The position numbers were made by a program, and so were the translations under genes. Under the pieces are notes generated by a model that ran no database searches, had not been told where the DNA came from, and worked only from the letters and a program-made list of their open reading frames with translations. Shown one piece after another: positions 47,129 to 55,774 of a stretch of DNA of 64,000 nt; position 1 is the first letter of the stretch; each line of letters opens with the position of its first letter. Source of the stretch: Haliea sp. (GTDB lineage Bacteria > Pseudomonadota > Gammaproteobacteria > Pseudomonadales > Halieaceae); the NCBI GenBank assembly GCA_016704305.1, contig JADJAL010000014.1:62001-126000 (forward strand). The letters are read 5' to 3'.

Positions 47129-48193
47129 TCAGGTTCCGCAGTCGGTGCGACGAATCTCTACGCGACGGTTCTGGGCGCGGCCCGCCTCGGTATCATTGCT
47201 GGCGATGGGGTAAGCCTCGCCAAACCCATTGATCGTGAAGCGATCGCCGAGGTCGACACCCTGCTGTTGCAGGTAGGCGGCTACCGCCTCGGCACGGCGT
47301 TTCGACAAACCGAGGTTGTATTGCTCAGTGCCGATGCTGTCGGTGTGGCCATTGATTTCCCCGCTGATGAAATTGACCTTGGGGTTCTTCAGTACGGGTA
47401 CGATTTCATCGAGCAGCGCCATATCGCGAGGGCTCAACCTGGCAGAGTCAAACGCGAACTCCAGCGCCATACTGTAGTTGCAGTTGCAACCCATGGAATC
47501 GACGCTGGTACCGGCGGCTGTGTCCAGGCATTCGTCTTCGGCGTCGCAGACACCGTCTGCATCCGCGTCTGGACACTGTGCGGGCGCGACTGCGGCGACA
47601 GGCGCGGCAACCGGCGCCGGCTTGCTGGCGAAGGTATAGGTGATACCACCGGAGATGAAATAGAAATCGTCCATCGCATTGTCGTCGAAACCCTCAGCCT
47701 CCGCGCGCACTGACCAGTTGCCGTAGTTGTAGGCGATCCCGGCGCCGTAGGCGAGCTGTGTGTCATTTTCGTTGCTGGAGCCTGCAGAGTTGACGTCGAG
47801 TTCTGTTCTCAAATCAATGACGCCTGCCTTCACGAATACATCGACTGGCCCGACAGGCAGCCTGCCAACGGCAAAGCCATCCCAGCCGGAAAAATCCACC
47901 TTGATATCCTGGTCAAACACGCTGCGCGAGACACCGCCAAAGTCGACATAGCCACCCTCAACACCCAGCCAGGGGAAAAAGTTATAACCGAGATACGCTT
48001 TCCAGCCCGTGTCGTCATCCGTTAATTTCACGTTGAAGGGGCCGGGGTAGCCAAATTCATCGGCGTTCTGGTCCACATTGGTCTGGCCGCCACTGGCGCC
48101 CAGGTAGATTCCCTCTTCCGCCGCATGGGCAACCGCGCACACCATTGGGGCTGTCATCAGGGCCAACAGCGTGATTATTTTGCGCGCGGTCAT
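47129..48193 (-). CDS. OmpA-family outer-membrane protein with thrombospondin type 3 linker
   Basis: 354 residues. Signal peptide (MTARKIITLLALMTAPMVCAVAHAA), an N-terminal 8-stranded-barrel-like region (GIYLGASGGQTNVD, AYLGYNFFPWLGVEGGYVDFGG, YGAGIAYNYGNWSVRAE), a Pro/Ala hinge, a TSP3-like calcium segment (CPDADADGVCDAEDEC), then an OmpA peptidoglycan-binding domain (INGHTDSIGTEQYNLGLSKRRAEAVAAYLQQQGV, NRRVEIRR). Links outer membrane and peptidoglycan. Convergent with the GDPD gene. Confidence 0.88.
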   Translation of the reverse strand: MTARKIITLLALMTAPMVCAVAHAAEEGIYLGASGGQTNVDQNADEFGYPGPFNVKLTDDDTGWKAYLGYNFFPWLGVEGGYVDFGGVSRSVFDQDIKVDFSGWDGFAVGRLPVGPVDVFVKAGVIDLRTELDVNSAGSSNENDTQLAYGAGIAYNYGNWSVRAEAEGFDDNAMDDFYFISGGITYTFASKPAPVAAPVAAVAPAQCPDADADGVCDAEDECLDTAAGTSVDSMGCNCNYSMALEFAFDSARLSPRDMALLDEIVPVLKNPKVNFISGEINGHTDSIGTEQYNLGLSKRRAEAVAAYLQQQGVDLGDRFTINGFGEAYPIASNDTEAGRAQNRRVEIRRTDCGT

Positions 48194-48424
48194 GGAGTTC
48201 TCCTTGCAAGTTTCAAAGCCAGGGTAGGGATGAGTCCCACTGGGCGAATAGTCAGGCTAAGCTGGGGATATTAAGTAGGTTAGATGACGAATTTATTACA
48301 TTGCCAGCTTTACCCACGTGGTCCGGGGTGACGGGGACAAACTGCATCAGTCCCGGCGGGTGGGGGCAACACGGGCGCAGGGGTGCTAAGCTATTTACCC
48401 GTGCATAAAAATAAGGGTACTGCG

Positions 48425-50485
48425 ATGAAGTATTTTGTCACCGGTGGGACAGGTTTTATCGGACGCTTTCTGGTACCAAAACTGCTGGACCGCGGCGCCA
48501 CGGTGTATCTGTTGGTGCGTAAGTCTTCAATGTCCAAGGTAGAGGGCTTGCGCCAGCTGTGGGGTGCGGGTGAAGAGCAGGTGATCGCCATCGAAGGCGA
48601 CCTGGGCAAGCCGAGGCTCGGGGTGAAGCCCGCGTGGATCAAGCAGCACGCCGGCAAGATCGACCATTTTTTCCACCTCGCCGCAATCTACGATATGGAG
48701 GCTGACGCGCAAAGCCAACGCATCAGCAACGTCAAGGGAACGGCCCAGGCCATCGCCCTCTCCAAGGCGCTGCGCGCGGGTTGCTTTCATCAGGTGTCGT
48801 CGATCGCTGCCGCAGGCCTGTATGAAGGCACTTTCACTGAAGACATGTTCGAGGAGGCAGGCGCACTGGATCATCCGTATTTTCTCACCAAGCACGAGTC
48901 CGAGGGACTGGTGCGCAAGGAGAAGGATATGAAGTGGCGCATCTATCGCCCGGGCATGGTGGTAGGCCATTCGCACACCGGCGAAATGGACAAGGTGGAC
49001 GGGCCGTATTATTTCTTCGAGGTTCTCAAAAACCTGAGTGCCGTGGTGCCCGAAGGCCTGCCGCTGTTGATGAACAAAGCGGGCCTGCTGAATATCGTGC
49101 CCGTCGATTATGTGGTGGATGCGATTGATTACCTGGCACACCTGCCCCGGCACAACCAGGAGTGCTTCTTTATCACAGACCCGGACGGCATCCGCGTGGG
49201 CGACCTGCTGAAGGTGCTGATGAAAGTATCGGGCGGGCCCAACCTGAAGGCGATAGACGTGGGCGTACTGGACTCGGCGACGCGACTGGCGGGCAAGGGT
49301 ATTGGCAAATTAACGCCGGTGAAGGCGCTGGGCGAGAAACTGGTGTCCAGCATGGGCATTCCTCCCCAGGTGATCGGTTACATCAACTACCCCACGCAGT
49401 TTGATTCCACCAAAACGCAGCGGCTGCTGGCTGCGGCGGATATCGTGTGCCCGCCCTTTGAATCCTACGCACAGGTGCTGTGGGACTACTGGCTGCATTT
49501 TCTGCGCGCGGACAAGAAGTCGCTGATCGGCGAGGTCGATGGCCTGTTCGACAAGATGATAGGGCGCCCCACGCTGGCCGCGCTGCGCCGTAAAGTGAAG
49601 GGCAAGGTGATTGTCGTCACCGGCGCCACCAGTGGCATCGGCAAAGAGTGCGCGTTGCGCCTGGCTGCCGCGGACGCCACGGTTGTTCTGGTTGCGCGCA
49701 CCGTGGCCAAGCTCGATGAGACCATGGCGGAAATCAAAGCCGCCGGCGGCAGCGCGCGCGCTATCTCCTGCGATGTATCACTGGAAAAGGATTGCACCAG
49801 GCTCGTTGCCAGCGTCCTGAAAGATTACGGTCGCGTGGATATCCTTATCAACAACGCGGGCCGTTCGATCCGTCGTTCCGTGCGCTATAGCTACGATCGA
49901 TTCCACGACTTCGAGCGCACGATGGAGTTGAACTATTTCGGATCGCTGCGCCTGATCCTCGGTTTCTTGCCCACCATGGAGCAGCAGAAGAGTGGCCAGA
50001 TAATCAATATTTCCTCCATCGGCGTCCTCACCAGCCCGCCGCGCTTTTCCGCGTACGTCGCCTCGAAAGCCGCGCTCGATGCGTTCAGTTTGTGTGCGGC
50101 CCCGGAGTTCGCCGCTGACAATATTGATTTCACGACCATCTACATGCCACTGGTGCGCACGCCAATGATCGCGCCCACCAGCCTGTACAAGGCCTTTCCC
50201 ACCCTGTCGCCGGAGCAGGCCCGGGACCTGGTCATCAAGGCCATCCTAAGCAAACCGAAACGCATGTCGACCAAGCTGGGAGTCGCCGGCGCAGTCGCGC
50301 AGGCGACGATGCCCGGCGTCACCGAGGCCTTTCTCAGCCAGGCCTATGCATTGTTCCCCGATTCTGCCGCAGCGCGCGGCCTGAGCGAGGAAGAGGCGGC
50401 GAAGGAAAGGTCAGCGGTACCGTCATCGCGGCTGGCGCTGGCGCAAAAGATGTTCGCGCAATTGATGCGCGGCGTGCACTGGTAG
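48425..50485 (+). CDS. Two-domain short-chain reductase: thioester-reductase-like plus classical SDR (fatty acyl-CoA reductase-like)
   Basis: 686 residues from MKYFVTGGTGFIGRFL (48425). N-terminal half: Rossmann GGTGFIG, HFFHLAAIYDM, NVKGTAQAIALSK, catalytic YFLTKHESEGLV, as in NAD_binding_4 thioester reductases. C-terminal half (from ~400): VTGATSGIGKECALRL, NNAGRSIRRSV, SSIGVLTSPPRFSAYVASKAALDAF. The layout matches mycobacterial and marinobacter two-domain fatty acyl-CoA reductases, which make fatty alcohols for wax esters. Specific substrate is inferred. Confidence 0.8.
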   Translation: MKYFVTGGTGFIGRFLVPKLLDRGATVYLLVRKSSMSKVEGLRQLWGAGEEQVIAIEGDLGKPRLGVKPAWIKQHAGKIDHFFHLAAIYDMEADAQSQRISNVKGTAQAIALSKALRAGCFHQVSSIAAAGLYEGTFTEDMFEEAGALDHPYFLTKHESEGLVRKEKDMKWRIYRPGMVVGHSHTGEMDKVDGPYYFFEVLKNLSAVVPEGLPLLMNKAGLLNIVPVDYVVDAIDYLAHLPRHNQECFFITDPDGIRVGDLLKVLMKVSGGPNLKAIDVGVLDSATRLAGKGIGKLTPVKALGEKLVSSMGIPPQVIGYINYPTQFDSTKTQRLLAAADIVCPPFESYAQVLWDYWLHFLRADKKSLIGEVDGLFDKMIGRPTLAALRRKVKGKVIVVTGATSGIGKECALRLAAADATVVLVARTVAKLDETMAEIKAAGGSARAISCDVSLEKDCTRLVASVLKDYGRVDILINNAGRSIRRSVRYSYDRFHDFERTMELNYFGSLRLILGFLPTMEQQKSGQIINISSIGVLTSPPRFSAYVASKAALDAFSLCAAPEFAADNIDFTTIYMPLVRTPMIAPTSLYKAFPTLSPEQARDLVIKAILSKPKRMSTKLGVAGAVAQATMPGVTEAFLSQAYALFPDSAAARGLSEEEAAKERSAVPSSRLALAQKMFAQLMRGVHW

Positions 50486-50567
50486 GTGTGCACTGGTGGG
50501 CCTGCACTGGCTGCGATCAGTCCGACGAAAAACACAGCGCAAGTACACCAGCTGCGCATCGGGTTGA

Positions 50568-50865
50568 TCACCCAGGGTTGACTTCGGCATGCAACTTCAG
50601 CCCAAGCGCGCCGATGACCTTCAGGATGGTATCGAAGTCTGGACTCCGATCACCTGAAAGCGCCTTGTAGAGGCTCTCGCGAGACAGTCCGGCATCTCTG
50701 GCGACCTGTGACATACCCTTGGCGCGTGCAATATCGCCCAGCGCTTTGGCAATAAATGCGGCATCCCCGTCGGCTTCCTCAAGGCAGGCCTCAAGATATG
50801 CAGCCATTTCGCAGGGTCCTGAGGTGCTCGGAAACGTCGTAGCGGGTGGTAACGGTTTTAGCCAT
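50568..50865 (-). CDS. higA: HigA-like antitoxin, frameshifted
   Basis: The readable 79-residue part (DAAFIAKALGDIARAKGMSQVARDAGLSRESLYKALSGD) is an XRE-like helix-turn-helix of the addiction-module antidote family. The usual N-terminus lies just upstream in another frame: MAKTVTTRYDVSEHLRT starting at 50865. One indel near 50812 (where EMAAYLEAC begins) joins them to about 98 residues, the family length. It neutralises the toxin and represses its promoter. It begins 7 bp downstream of the toxin stop. Confidence 0.8.
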
Positions 50866-50872
50866 GGTTGAT

Positions 50873-51135
50873 TTACTCCGAAAGATTACGTGCGAGCGCG
50901 ATGCTTGCCTGGGTCTTGCTCCACCCCCCAAAAGATGAGCTCTCCCCCGCACCTTGAAATTCACCCGCCAGCCGCGGGCGGTAGTTTCCCCCCGGCGGGG
51001 CCCCCCCCCCCCCCGGTTTAATATCCCCGGGTTTTCCCGATGCGGGGAGTTTATCCCCTCGTGGCGGGGCCCCGCCTGCAGGTCGCGCAAAGCATCCAGC
51101 CATTGAACAAAGAGGTCCGTTTTACGAATTTCCAT
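50873..51135 (-). pseudogene. higB: HigB/RelE-like toxin, corrupted sequence
   Basis: Start MEIRKTDLFVQWLDALRDLQA (51135) is typical of the family; distant fragments in other frames give GDIKP (after the Pro-rich block), RVNFKVRGR, and at the end SKTQASIALARNLSE with stop at 50873. Between them, at 50940-51060, lie a run of 14 C (51001-51014) and other G/C runs in which no frame works. The original RelE-fold mRNA interferase is therefore present but unreadable. I cannot tell sequence damage from genuine decay; the artefact explanation is favoured because of the homopolymer. Confidence 0.7.
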
Positions 51136-51144
51136 GATCGACCC

Positions 51145-51173
51145 ACTGTAGCCATTGGGCTACACTCTGTCAA
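51145..51173 (-). promoter_or_regulatory. Promoter and operator-like inverted repeat of the HigBA locus
   Basis: On the minus strand TTGACA (51173-51168, perfect -35), 17-bp spacer and TACAGT (51150-51145, -10) stand directly before the toxin gene. A perfect 7-bp inverted repeat TGTAGCC-ATTG-GGCTACA (51147-51164) covers the spacer and most of the -10, where an antitoxin could bind. The -10 is only 9 bases from the toxin ATG (51135), so transcription would begin within a few bases of the start codon, giving an almost leaderless mRNA. Confidence 0.65.
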
Positions 51174-51216
51174 TTCTATGTGCGAACTCCCGAGGGGGGC
51201 AGCGGCTTGTTGTGTA

Positions 51217-51300
51217 CTGGCGCGCGGGGTCGGCGTTATTGAGATTTTCTCGGACTGGCCCGGCACAGTGACGTACTATGCCAACTGCATGAACCTTTAA
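51217..51300 (+). pseudogene. 3' remnant of a second GDPD gene
   Basis: The stretch CTGGCGCGCGGGGTCGGC to the stop TAA at 51300 encodes ARGVGVIEIFSDWPGTV then TYYANCMNL. The GDPD gene ends at 47060 with the same residues apart from four substitutions. DNA differs mainly at third positions, so this is an old or transferred paralogue rather than a copy-paste error. Nothing else of the GDPD gene is present; the toxin-antitoxin locus occupies the space upstream. Confidence 0.8.
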
Positions 51301-51332
51301 CATCACCAAGCACACCAATCAGGACGCACTCA

Positions 51333-52139
51333 ATGTCTGATCTCCTTTTTGAAAAACGCAACCATATCGCCTATCTCACGCTGAACCGGCCGGAGCGGCG
51401 CAACGCGTACAGCTGCGAAATGCTGGTGAAGCTGGCCGCCGCCTGGCATGAGATTCGCGATGACAGCGACATGCGCTGCGTGTTGCTGACCGGCACCGGC
51501 ACCGAGGCATTTTGCACCGGCGGTGACCTGAAATACTTCATACCCTTCCTCACTGGCTCCAAACAGCCCGAGACTGAATACGAGCACAGCATTGTCAACG
51601 ACATGAGCCAGGTGCTCACCGCGCTGCTGCGGCCCTTTGAGTTTTACAAGCCGATTGTCGCGGCGGTCAACGGCGATGCGATTGCGGGCGGCATGGAGCT
51701 GTTGCAGGCGACCGATATTCGCATCGCAGCGCAGCACGCGCGCTTTGGCCTCGCGGAGGCACAGCGCGGCCTGGTGCCAGGCGGCGGCTCAATGACACGG
51801 CTGGCGCGGCAAATTCCCTATGCGAAAGCGATGGAGATTTTGTTGACGGGCGACCCGATGAGCGCAGATGAAGCCCACCGCTGCGGCTTTGTGAATGACG
51901 TGGTGCCGCAGGACAAGGTACTGGAGCGCGCGCAGGAGTTTGCGACACGCCTGGCGAAGAACGGCCCGCTGGCGATCAGGAAAATCAAGGAATGCGTACT
52001 CACCACCAGCGGGCTCACCATCAACAAGGCCTTCGCGGTAGAGGATCGCCTCTCGGCCGAGGTAATCGTCTCCAAAGACGCACGCGAGGGGCCGAGGGCG
52101 TTCGTGGAAAAGCGCGAGCCGAACTTTACTGGTGCCTAG
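51333..52139 (+). CDS. Enoyl-CoA hydratase/isomerase family protein
   Basis: 268 residues, crotonase fold. LTLNRPERRNAYSCEMLVKL; oxyanion-hole Gly in FCTGGDLKYF and VNGDAIAGGMELLQATDIRIAA; RFGLAEAQRGLVPGGGSMTRLARQI; then AHRCGFVNDVVPQDKV. At the position equivalent to the first hydratase Glu there is GGM-E-LLQ and the second is replaced by Gly/Gln-Arg, so hydratase versus isomerase activity is unclear. Beta-oxidation or related thioester chemistry in the cytoplasm. Confidence 0.83.
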   Translation: MSDLLFEKRNHIAYLTLNRPERRNAYSCEMLVKLAAAWHEIRDDSDMRCVLLTGTGTEAFCTGGDLKYFIPFLTGSKQPETEYEHSIVNDMSQVLTALLRPFEFYKPIVAAVNGDAIAGGMELLQATDIRIAAQHARFGLAEAQRGLVPGGGSMTRLARQIPYAKAMEILLTGDPMSADEAHRCGFVNDVVPQDKVLERAQEFATRLAKNGPLAIRKIKECVLTTSGLTINKAFAVEDRLSAEVIVSKDAREGPRAFVEKREPNFTGA

Positions 52140-52338
52140 ATTCGTGCCTGAATTTGGGTTGCTCAACCGTGGCCGGCCTCTGCAAACGTGCTCCAACTGG
52201 CTTATCAATCGTCATCCGGTTACCCTACGATACGCCTCGGAAATTTGACCGATTGCCGCTGCTGGCGCGGCTTCCAGGACAATAACAATGGTCAGTTTAA
52301 GGGACTAGATAAACCGATGTGTCTGCATGAATACCTGA

Positions 52339-54845
52339 ATGTCCGATAAAGAAGCTACAGCCCGCGTCAAGATCAACAAGTTGCTCGAAGCGGCTGGCTG
52401 GCGATTCTTTGCGGACGGTGCCATGCCAGCGAATATCTGCCTCGAACCCAGTGTCACCATCAAGTCGACTGACCTGGACGCGCTCGGTGAAAATTTCGAG
52501 AAGACCACCAAAGGGTTCGTCGATTTTCTCCTGCTCGATGCGAAGGGCTTCCCACTACTCGTACTTGAAGCCAAGGCAGAGGACAAGAATCCGCTCGTCG
52601 GCAAGGAGCAGGCGCGTAAATACGCCAAGTCCCAGAACTGCCGCTTCGTCATCCTCTCCAACGGCAATCTACATTACTTCTGGGACCTCGACCGCAGGCA
52701 ACCCTTACGTTATCACGTCGTTCCCAACGCCGGACTCGGTCACCGGTTACCAAAAAGTCACGCCTGATCCGCAGAGATTGATCGAGGAGCAGGTGGAAAA
52801 GGATTTTATCGTGCGCACGCAGCGCCCGAACTACAAATCGGAAGCGGGGTGGCGCAATGAAGCAGAGCGTCCCGCATATATCCAGGCCAACAAGCTGCGT
52901 TTTCTGCGGCCCTATCAGCTTAAGGCCATCCACCGCCTGCAGGCCGCAGTCGGTGATGGTAAGGACCGTTTCCTGTTCGAGATGGCCACCGGCACCGGCA
53001 AGACCCTGACCGCCGCCGCCGTCATCAAGCTGTTTCTCCGCTCGGGCAATGTCCGCCGTGTTCTTTTCCTCGTGGATCGCCTTGAGTTGGAGGATCAGGC
53101 CAAGAAGGCCTTCGCGGCGGTACTGGCTGCCGATTATCAGACAGTGATCTACAAGGAGAACCGGGACGACTGGCGACGCGCGGAGATTGTCGTCACCACC
53201 GTGCAATCCCTGCTGTTCAACAACAAGTACCAGAAGCTGTTCTCGCCGACCGACTTCGACCTCGTCATCTCCGACGAGGCGCACCGCTCCATCGGCGGCA
53301 ACGCCCGCGCCGTATTCGACTATTTCATCGGCTACAAGCTGGGCCTCACGGCCACGCCGCGCGACTACCTGCGCCGGTTCGACAGTTCGAAGCCGGGCAC
53401 TCGCGACCCGCGCGAAGCCGAGCGCCGTCTTCTGCTCGACACCTACCGCACCTTCGGCTGCGAGAACAGCCAGCCGACCTTTCGCTATTCCCTGCTGGAC
53501 GGCGTGAAGGAGGGCTTCCTGATCAACCCGACCGTGGTGGACGCCCGCACCGAGGTCACAACCACGCTGCTCTCCGAAGAGGGCTTCGTTGTCTCGTTCA
53601 CCGATGATACCGGCGAAGACCAGCAGCAAGCCTACAAGCAGCGCGAGTTCGAGAAACGTTTCTTCGCCGACACCACCAACCAGCTTCTTTGCAAGACGTT
53701 TCTGGAAAACGCCATGCGTGACCCGGTGAGTGGCGAAATCGGCAAGTCGATCATCTTTGCCGTCAGCCAGAACCACGCCGCCAAGCTGGCGCAGATCCTC
53801 AATCAGATGGCCGACCGCATGTTCCCCGGCAAGTACCAGTCCGACTTCGCCGTGCAGGTGACCTCCCAGATACCCGATGCCCAGCAGTTCACCATCAACT
53901 TCACCAACAACAACCTGCTCGGCTCCGGCAACTTCATTGCCAGCTACAAGACCAGCAAGGCGCGTATCTGCGTAACGGTTGGCATGATGACCACCGGCTA
54001 CGACTGCACCGACATCCTCAACATCGGGCTCTTCCGCCCGATTTTCTCGCCGACCGATTTCATCCAGATCAAGGGACGCGGCACCCGCAAGCATGACTTC
54101 CGCGAGGTGCTGTTCGACGACACTCTCAAGGAAGACGTGCCACAGCCCATCAAAGACTGCCTTCAAGCTCTTCGACTTCTTCGCCACGCGACTTCGAGGA
54201 AGGTTCAATTACGACGGTTGAAGCTCCACCCAGCAAGGGCGGGGGGCGAGGCCAGAGGAATGGGCGGCACCTATGAGCACCTCGGTGCCGACATCATCGC
54301 ATCAATGCGTGTGGAGGAGATAACGGCTGAGGGCATGAAGATCGACCGCATGTTCTACGAGCGGTTCGAGGACGTGATCCGCGCCAACGACACCGTCGCT
54401 TCCGCCGTCGAAGCTGGGCAATGGGACCGTGTGATCGATTACGTCAACCGCGAGGTTTTCGATAAGCCCGAGGAGTACTACACCCTCGACAAGCTGCGCA
54501 AAGCTGCCGCCGTGGACCGCCGCCTGACCCTGCGTGAAATCCTGGAGAAAGTCTTCGGCTTGATCCCGCGCTTCAAGTCCAAGGATGAATTGCTGGAGGA
54601 AGAGTTCTCCAGTTCTCGCCACCGCGCCCGAACCGCCCTCGGCCATCCCGGCCATCAAGACCTACTTCAAGGCGTACGTCACCAGCAATCGCGTGCGTGA
54701 CATCATCGACAGCAAGCAGTTTACCGATCTGGCCACCAACCCGTTCTTCACCACGCATGATTTCAGAGCGGTGCCCGAGCCGTATCGGGTGCTTGTCCCT
54801 GAATACGTCAAGGATTACGTCTCTTTGAACCAATTTGTAGCCTGA
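52339..54845 (+). CDS. hsdR: Type I restriction enzyme subunit HsdR, with several frameshifts
   Basis: Reads as four segments joined by indels near 52690, 54150-54180 and 54600. N-terminal nuclease domain: KGFVDFLLLDAKGFPLLVLEAKAEDKNP, with the E-x-K core. Then SF2 helicase motifs: FEMATGTGKTLTAAAV (I), FDLVISDEAHRS (II), LGLTATP (III), VGMMTTGYDCTDILNIGLFRPIFSPTDFIQIKGRGTRK (V/VI). C-terminal helical domain: DYVNREVFDKPEEYYTLDKLRKA, and finally IKTYFKAYVTSNRVRDIID to the stop at 54845. About 835 residues rejoined. It translocates DNA and cleaves unmodified DNA together with HsdM/HsdS. Each segment is well conserved, so sequence error rather than decay is favoured. 104 bp upstream of the KilA-N gene. 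Confidence 0.85.
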
Positions 54846-54896
54846 GCCGTGAATGTATCCATACTTGGTTCTAGTTGTGGCGAGTTCGCCATAGTT

Positions 54897-54920
54897 AAAC
54901 CTCTCGAATTCGAGAGGTTT
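54897..54920. repeat. 24-bp perfect palindrome upstream of the KilA-N gene
   Basis: Perfect palindrome with centre TCGAATTCGA (arms CCTC/GAGG and AAA/TTT), 29 bp before the KilA-N ATG (54950) and 51 bp after the hsdR stop. No T-run follows, so a terminator is less likely than an operator or mRNA structure. The same centre recurs within a longer palindrome at 55146-55177. Confidence 0.75.
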
Positions 54921-54949
54921 GGCACCACTCTACCCGAGGGACCAATTTC

Positions 54950-55772
54950 ATGAGCAAATCAAAGAAAAGCACAATTGAGGTTCAAGGAACGTCCATCAGC
55001 ATCTCCTCGGGACAGGCGGTGACTACATTTCGCTTACCGACATGGTGCGTAACTTCGATGGTGGCGGTGCGCTGATTGAGCAATGGCTTAAAAATAAGGA
55101 CACTGTCCTGTTCCTTGGCGTTTGGGAGCGGCTCAATAACCCCGATTTTAATTCCCTCGAATTCGAGGGAATTAAAAATGAAGCTGGGCGGAACAGTTTC
55201 TTCCTGTCAGCCAAGAAATTGATCGCACTGACTGGTGCCAAAGGGCTAATCGCAAGTGCGGGGCGCTATGGCGGCACCTATGCCCACCGTGACATTGCCT
55301 TGAATTCGGCTCATGGCTCAACCCGGAATTCAAGCTTTATCTCATCAAGGAATTCCAGCGCCTCAAAGACGACGAAAGCGAGCGTCTCAACCTCGGCTGG
55401 AATCTCCAGCGCACCCTGTCCAAAATCAACTACCGCATCCACACGGATGCCATCCGCGAGACGCTGATCCCGCCCGCAATCACCAAGTCACAGATATCGC
55501 TGGTCTATGCCAACGAAGCGGACCTGCTCAACGTTGCCCTCTTTGGCCAGACCGCCAAGCAATGGCGGGATGCCAACCCAGATGCGGAAGGCAACGTCCG
55601 AGACTGCGCGTCACTGGAACAACTGGTGGTGTTGACCAATCTGGAGAGTCTCAATGCCGTATTCATTCGCCAGGGCCTGCCCCAATCCGAGCGGCTGGTC
55701 AGTCTCAACCAGATCGCCATCACCCAAATGCAGTCACTGCTCGCCAACAGCACCATGAAAAGGTTGAAATAG
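54950..55772 (+). CDS. KilA-N domain protein in the type I restriction operon, frameshifted
   Basis: Three frames join by two one-base deletions: near 55013 (GGACAGGCGGT should read Gly-Gly) and near 55304 (TTGAATTC should read TTGGAATTC). Rejoined, about 274 residues: MSKSKKSTIEVQGTSIS, GDYISLTDMVRNFDG, ALIEQWLKNKDTVLFLGVWERLNNPDFN, FFLSAKKLIALTGAKGLIASAGRYGGTYAHRDIALEFGSWLNPEFKLYLIKEFQRLKDDE, ending MKRLK. KilA-N domains are DNA-binding modules of phages, and such proteins are often encoded inside type I restriction loci, with unknown role. Stop lies 2 bp before HsdMS. Confidence 0.8.
55146..55177. repeat. 32-bp perfect palindrome inside the KilA-N gene
   Basis: Perfect 16-bp arms centred on TCGAATTCGA, flanked by CCC/GGG and AATT-rich ends. 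It encodes the stretch FNSLEFEGIKN of the KilA-N domain. Shares its centre with the palindrome at 54897-54920. Confidence 0.8.
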
Positions 55773-55774
55773 TA

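Noticed and set aside
54897..54920. Palindrome as a rho-independent terminator of hsdR
   Set aside because: Stem is suitable but no U-tract follows on either strand beyond three T, and the same core is found inside the next gene.
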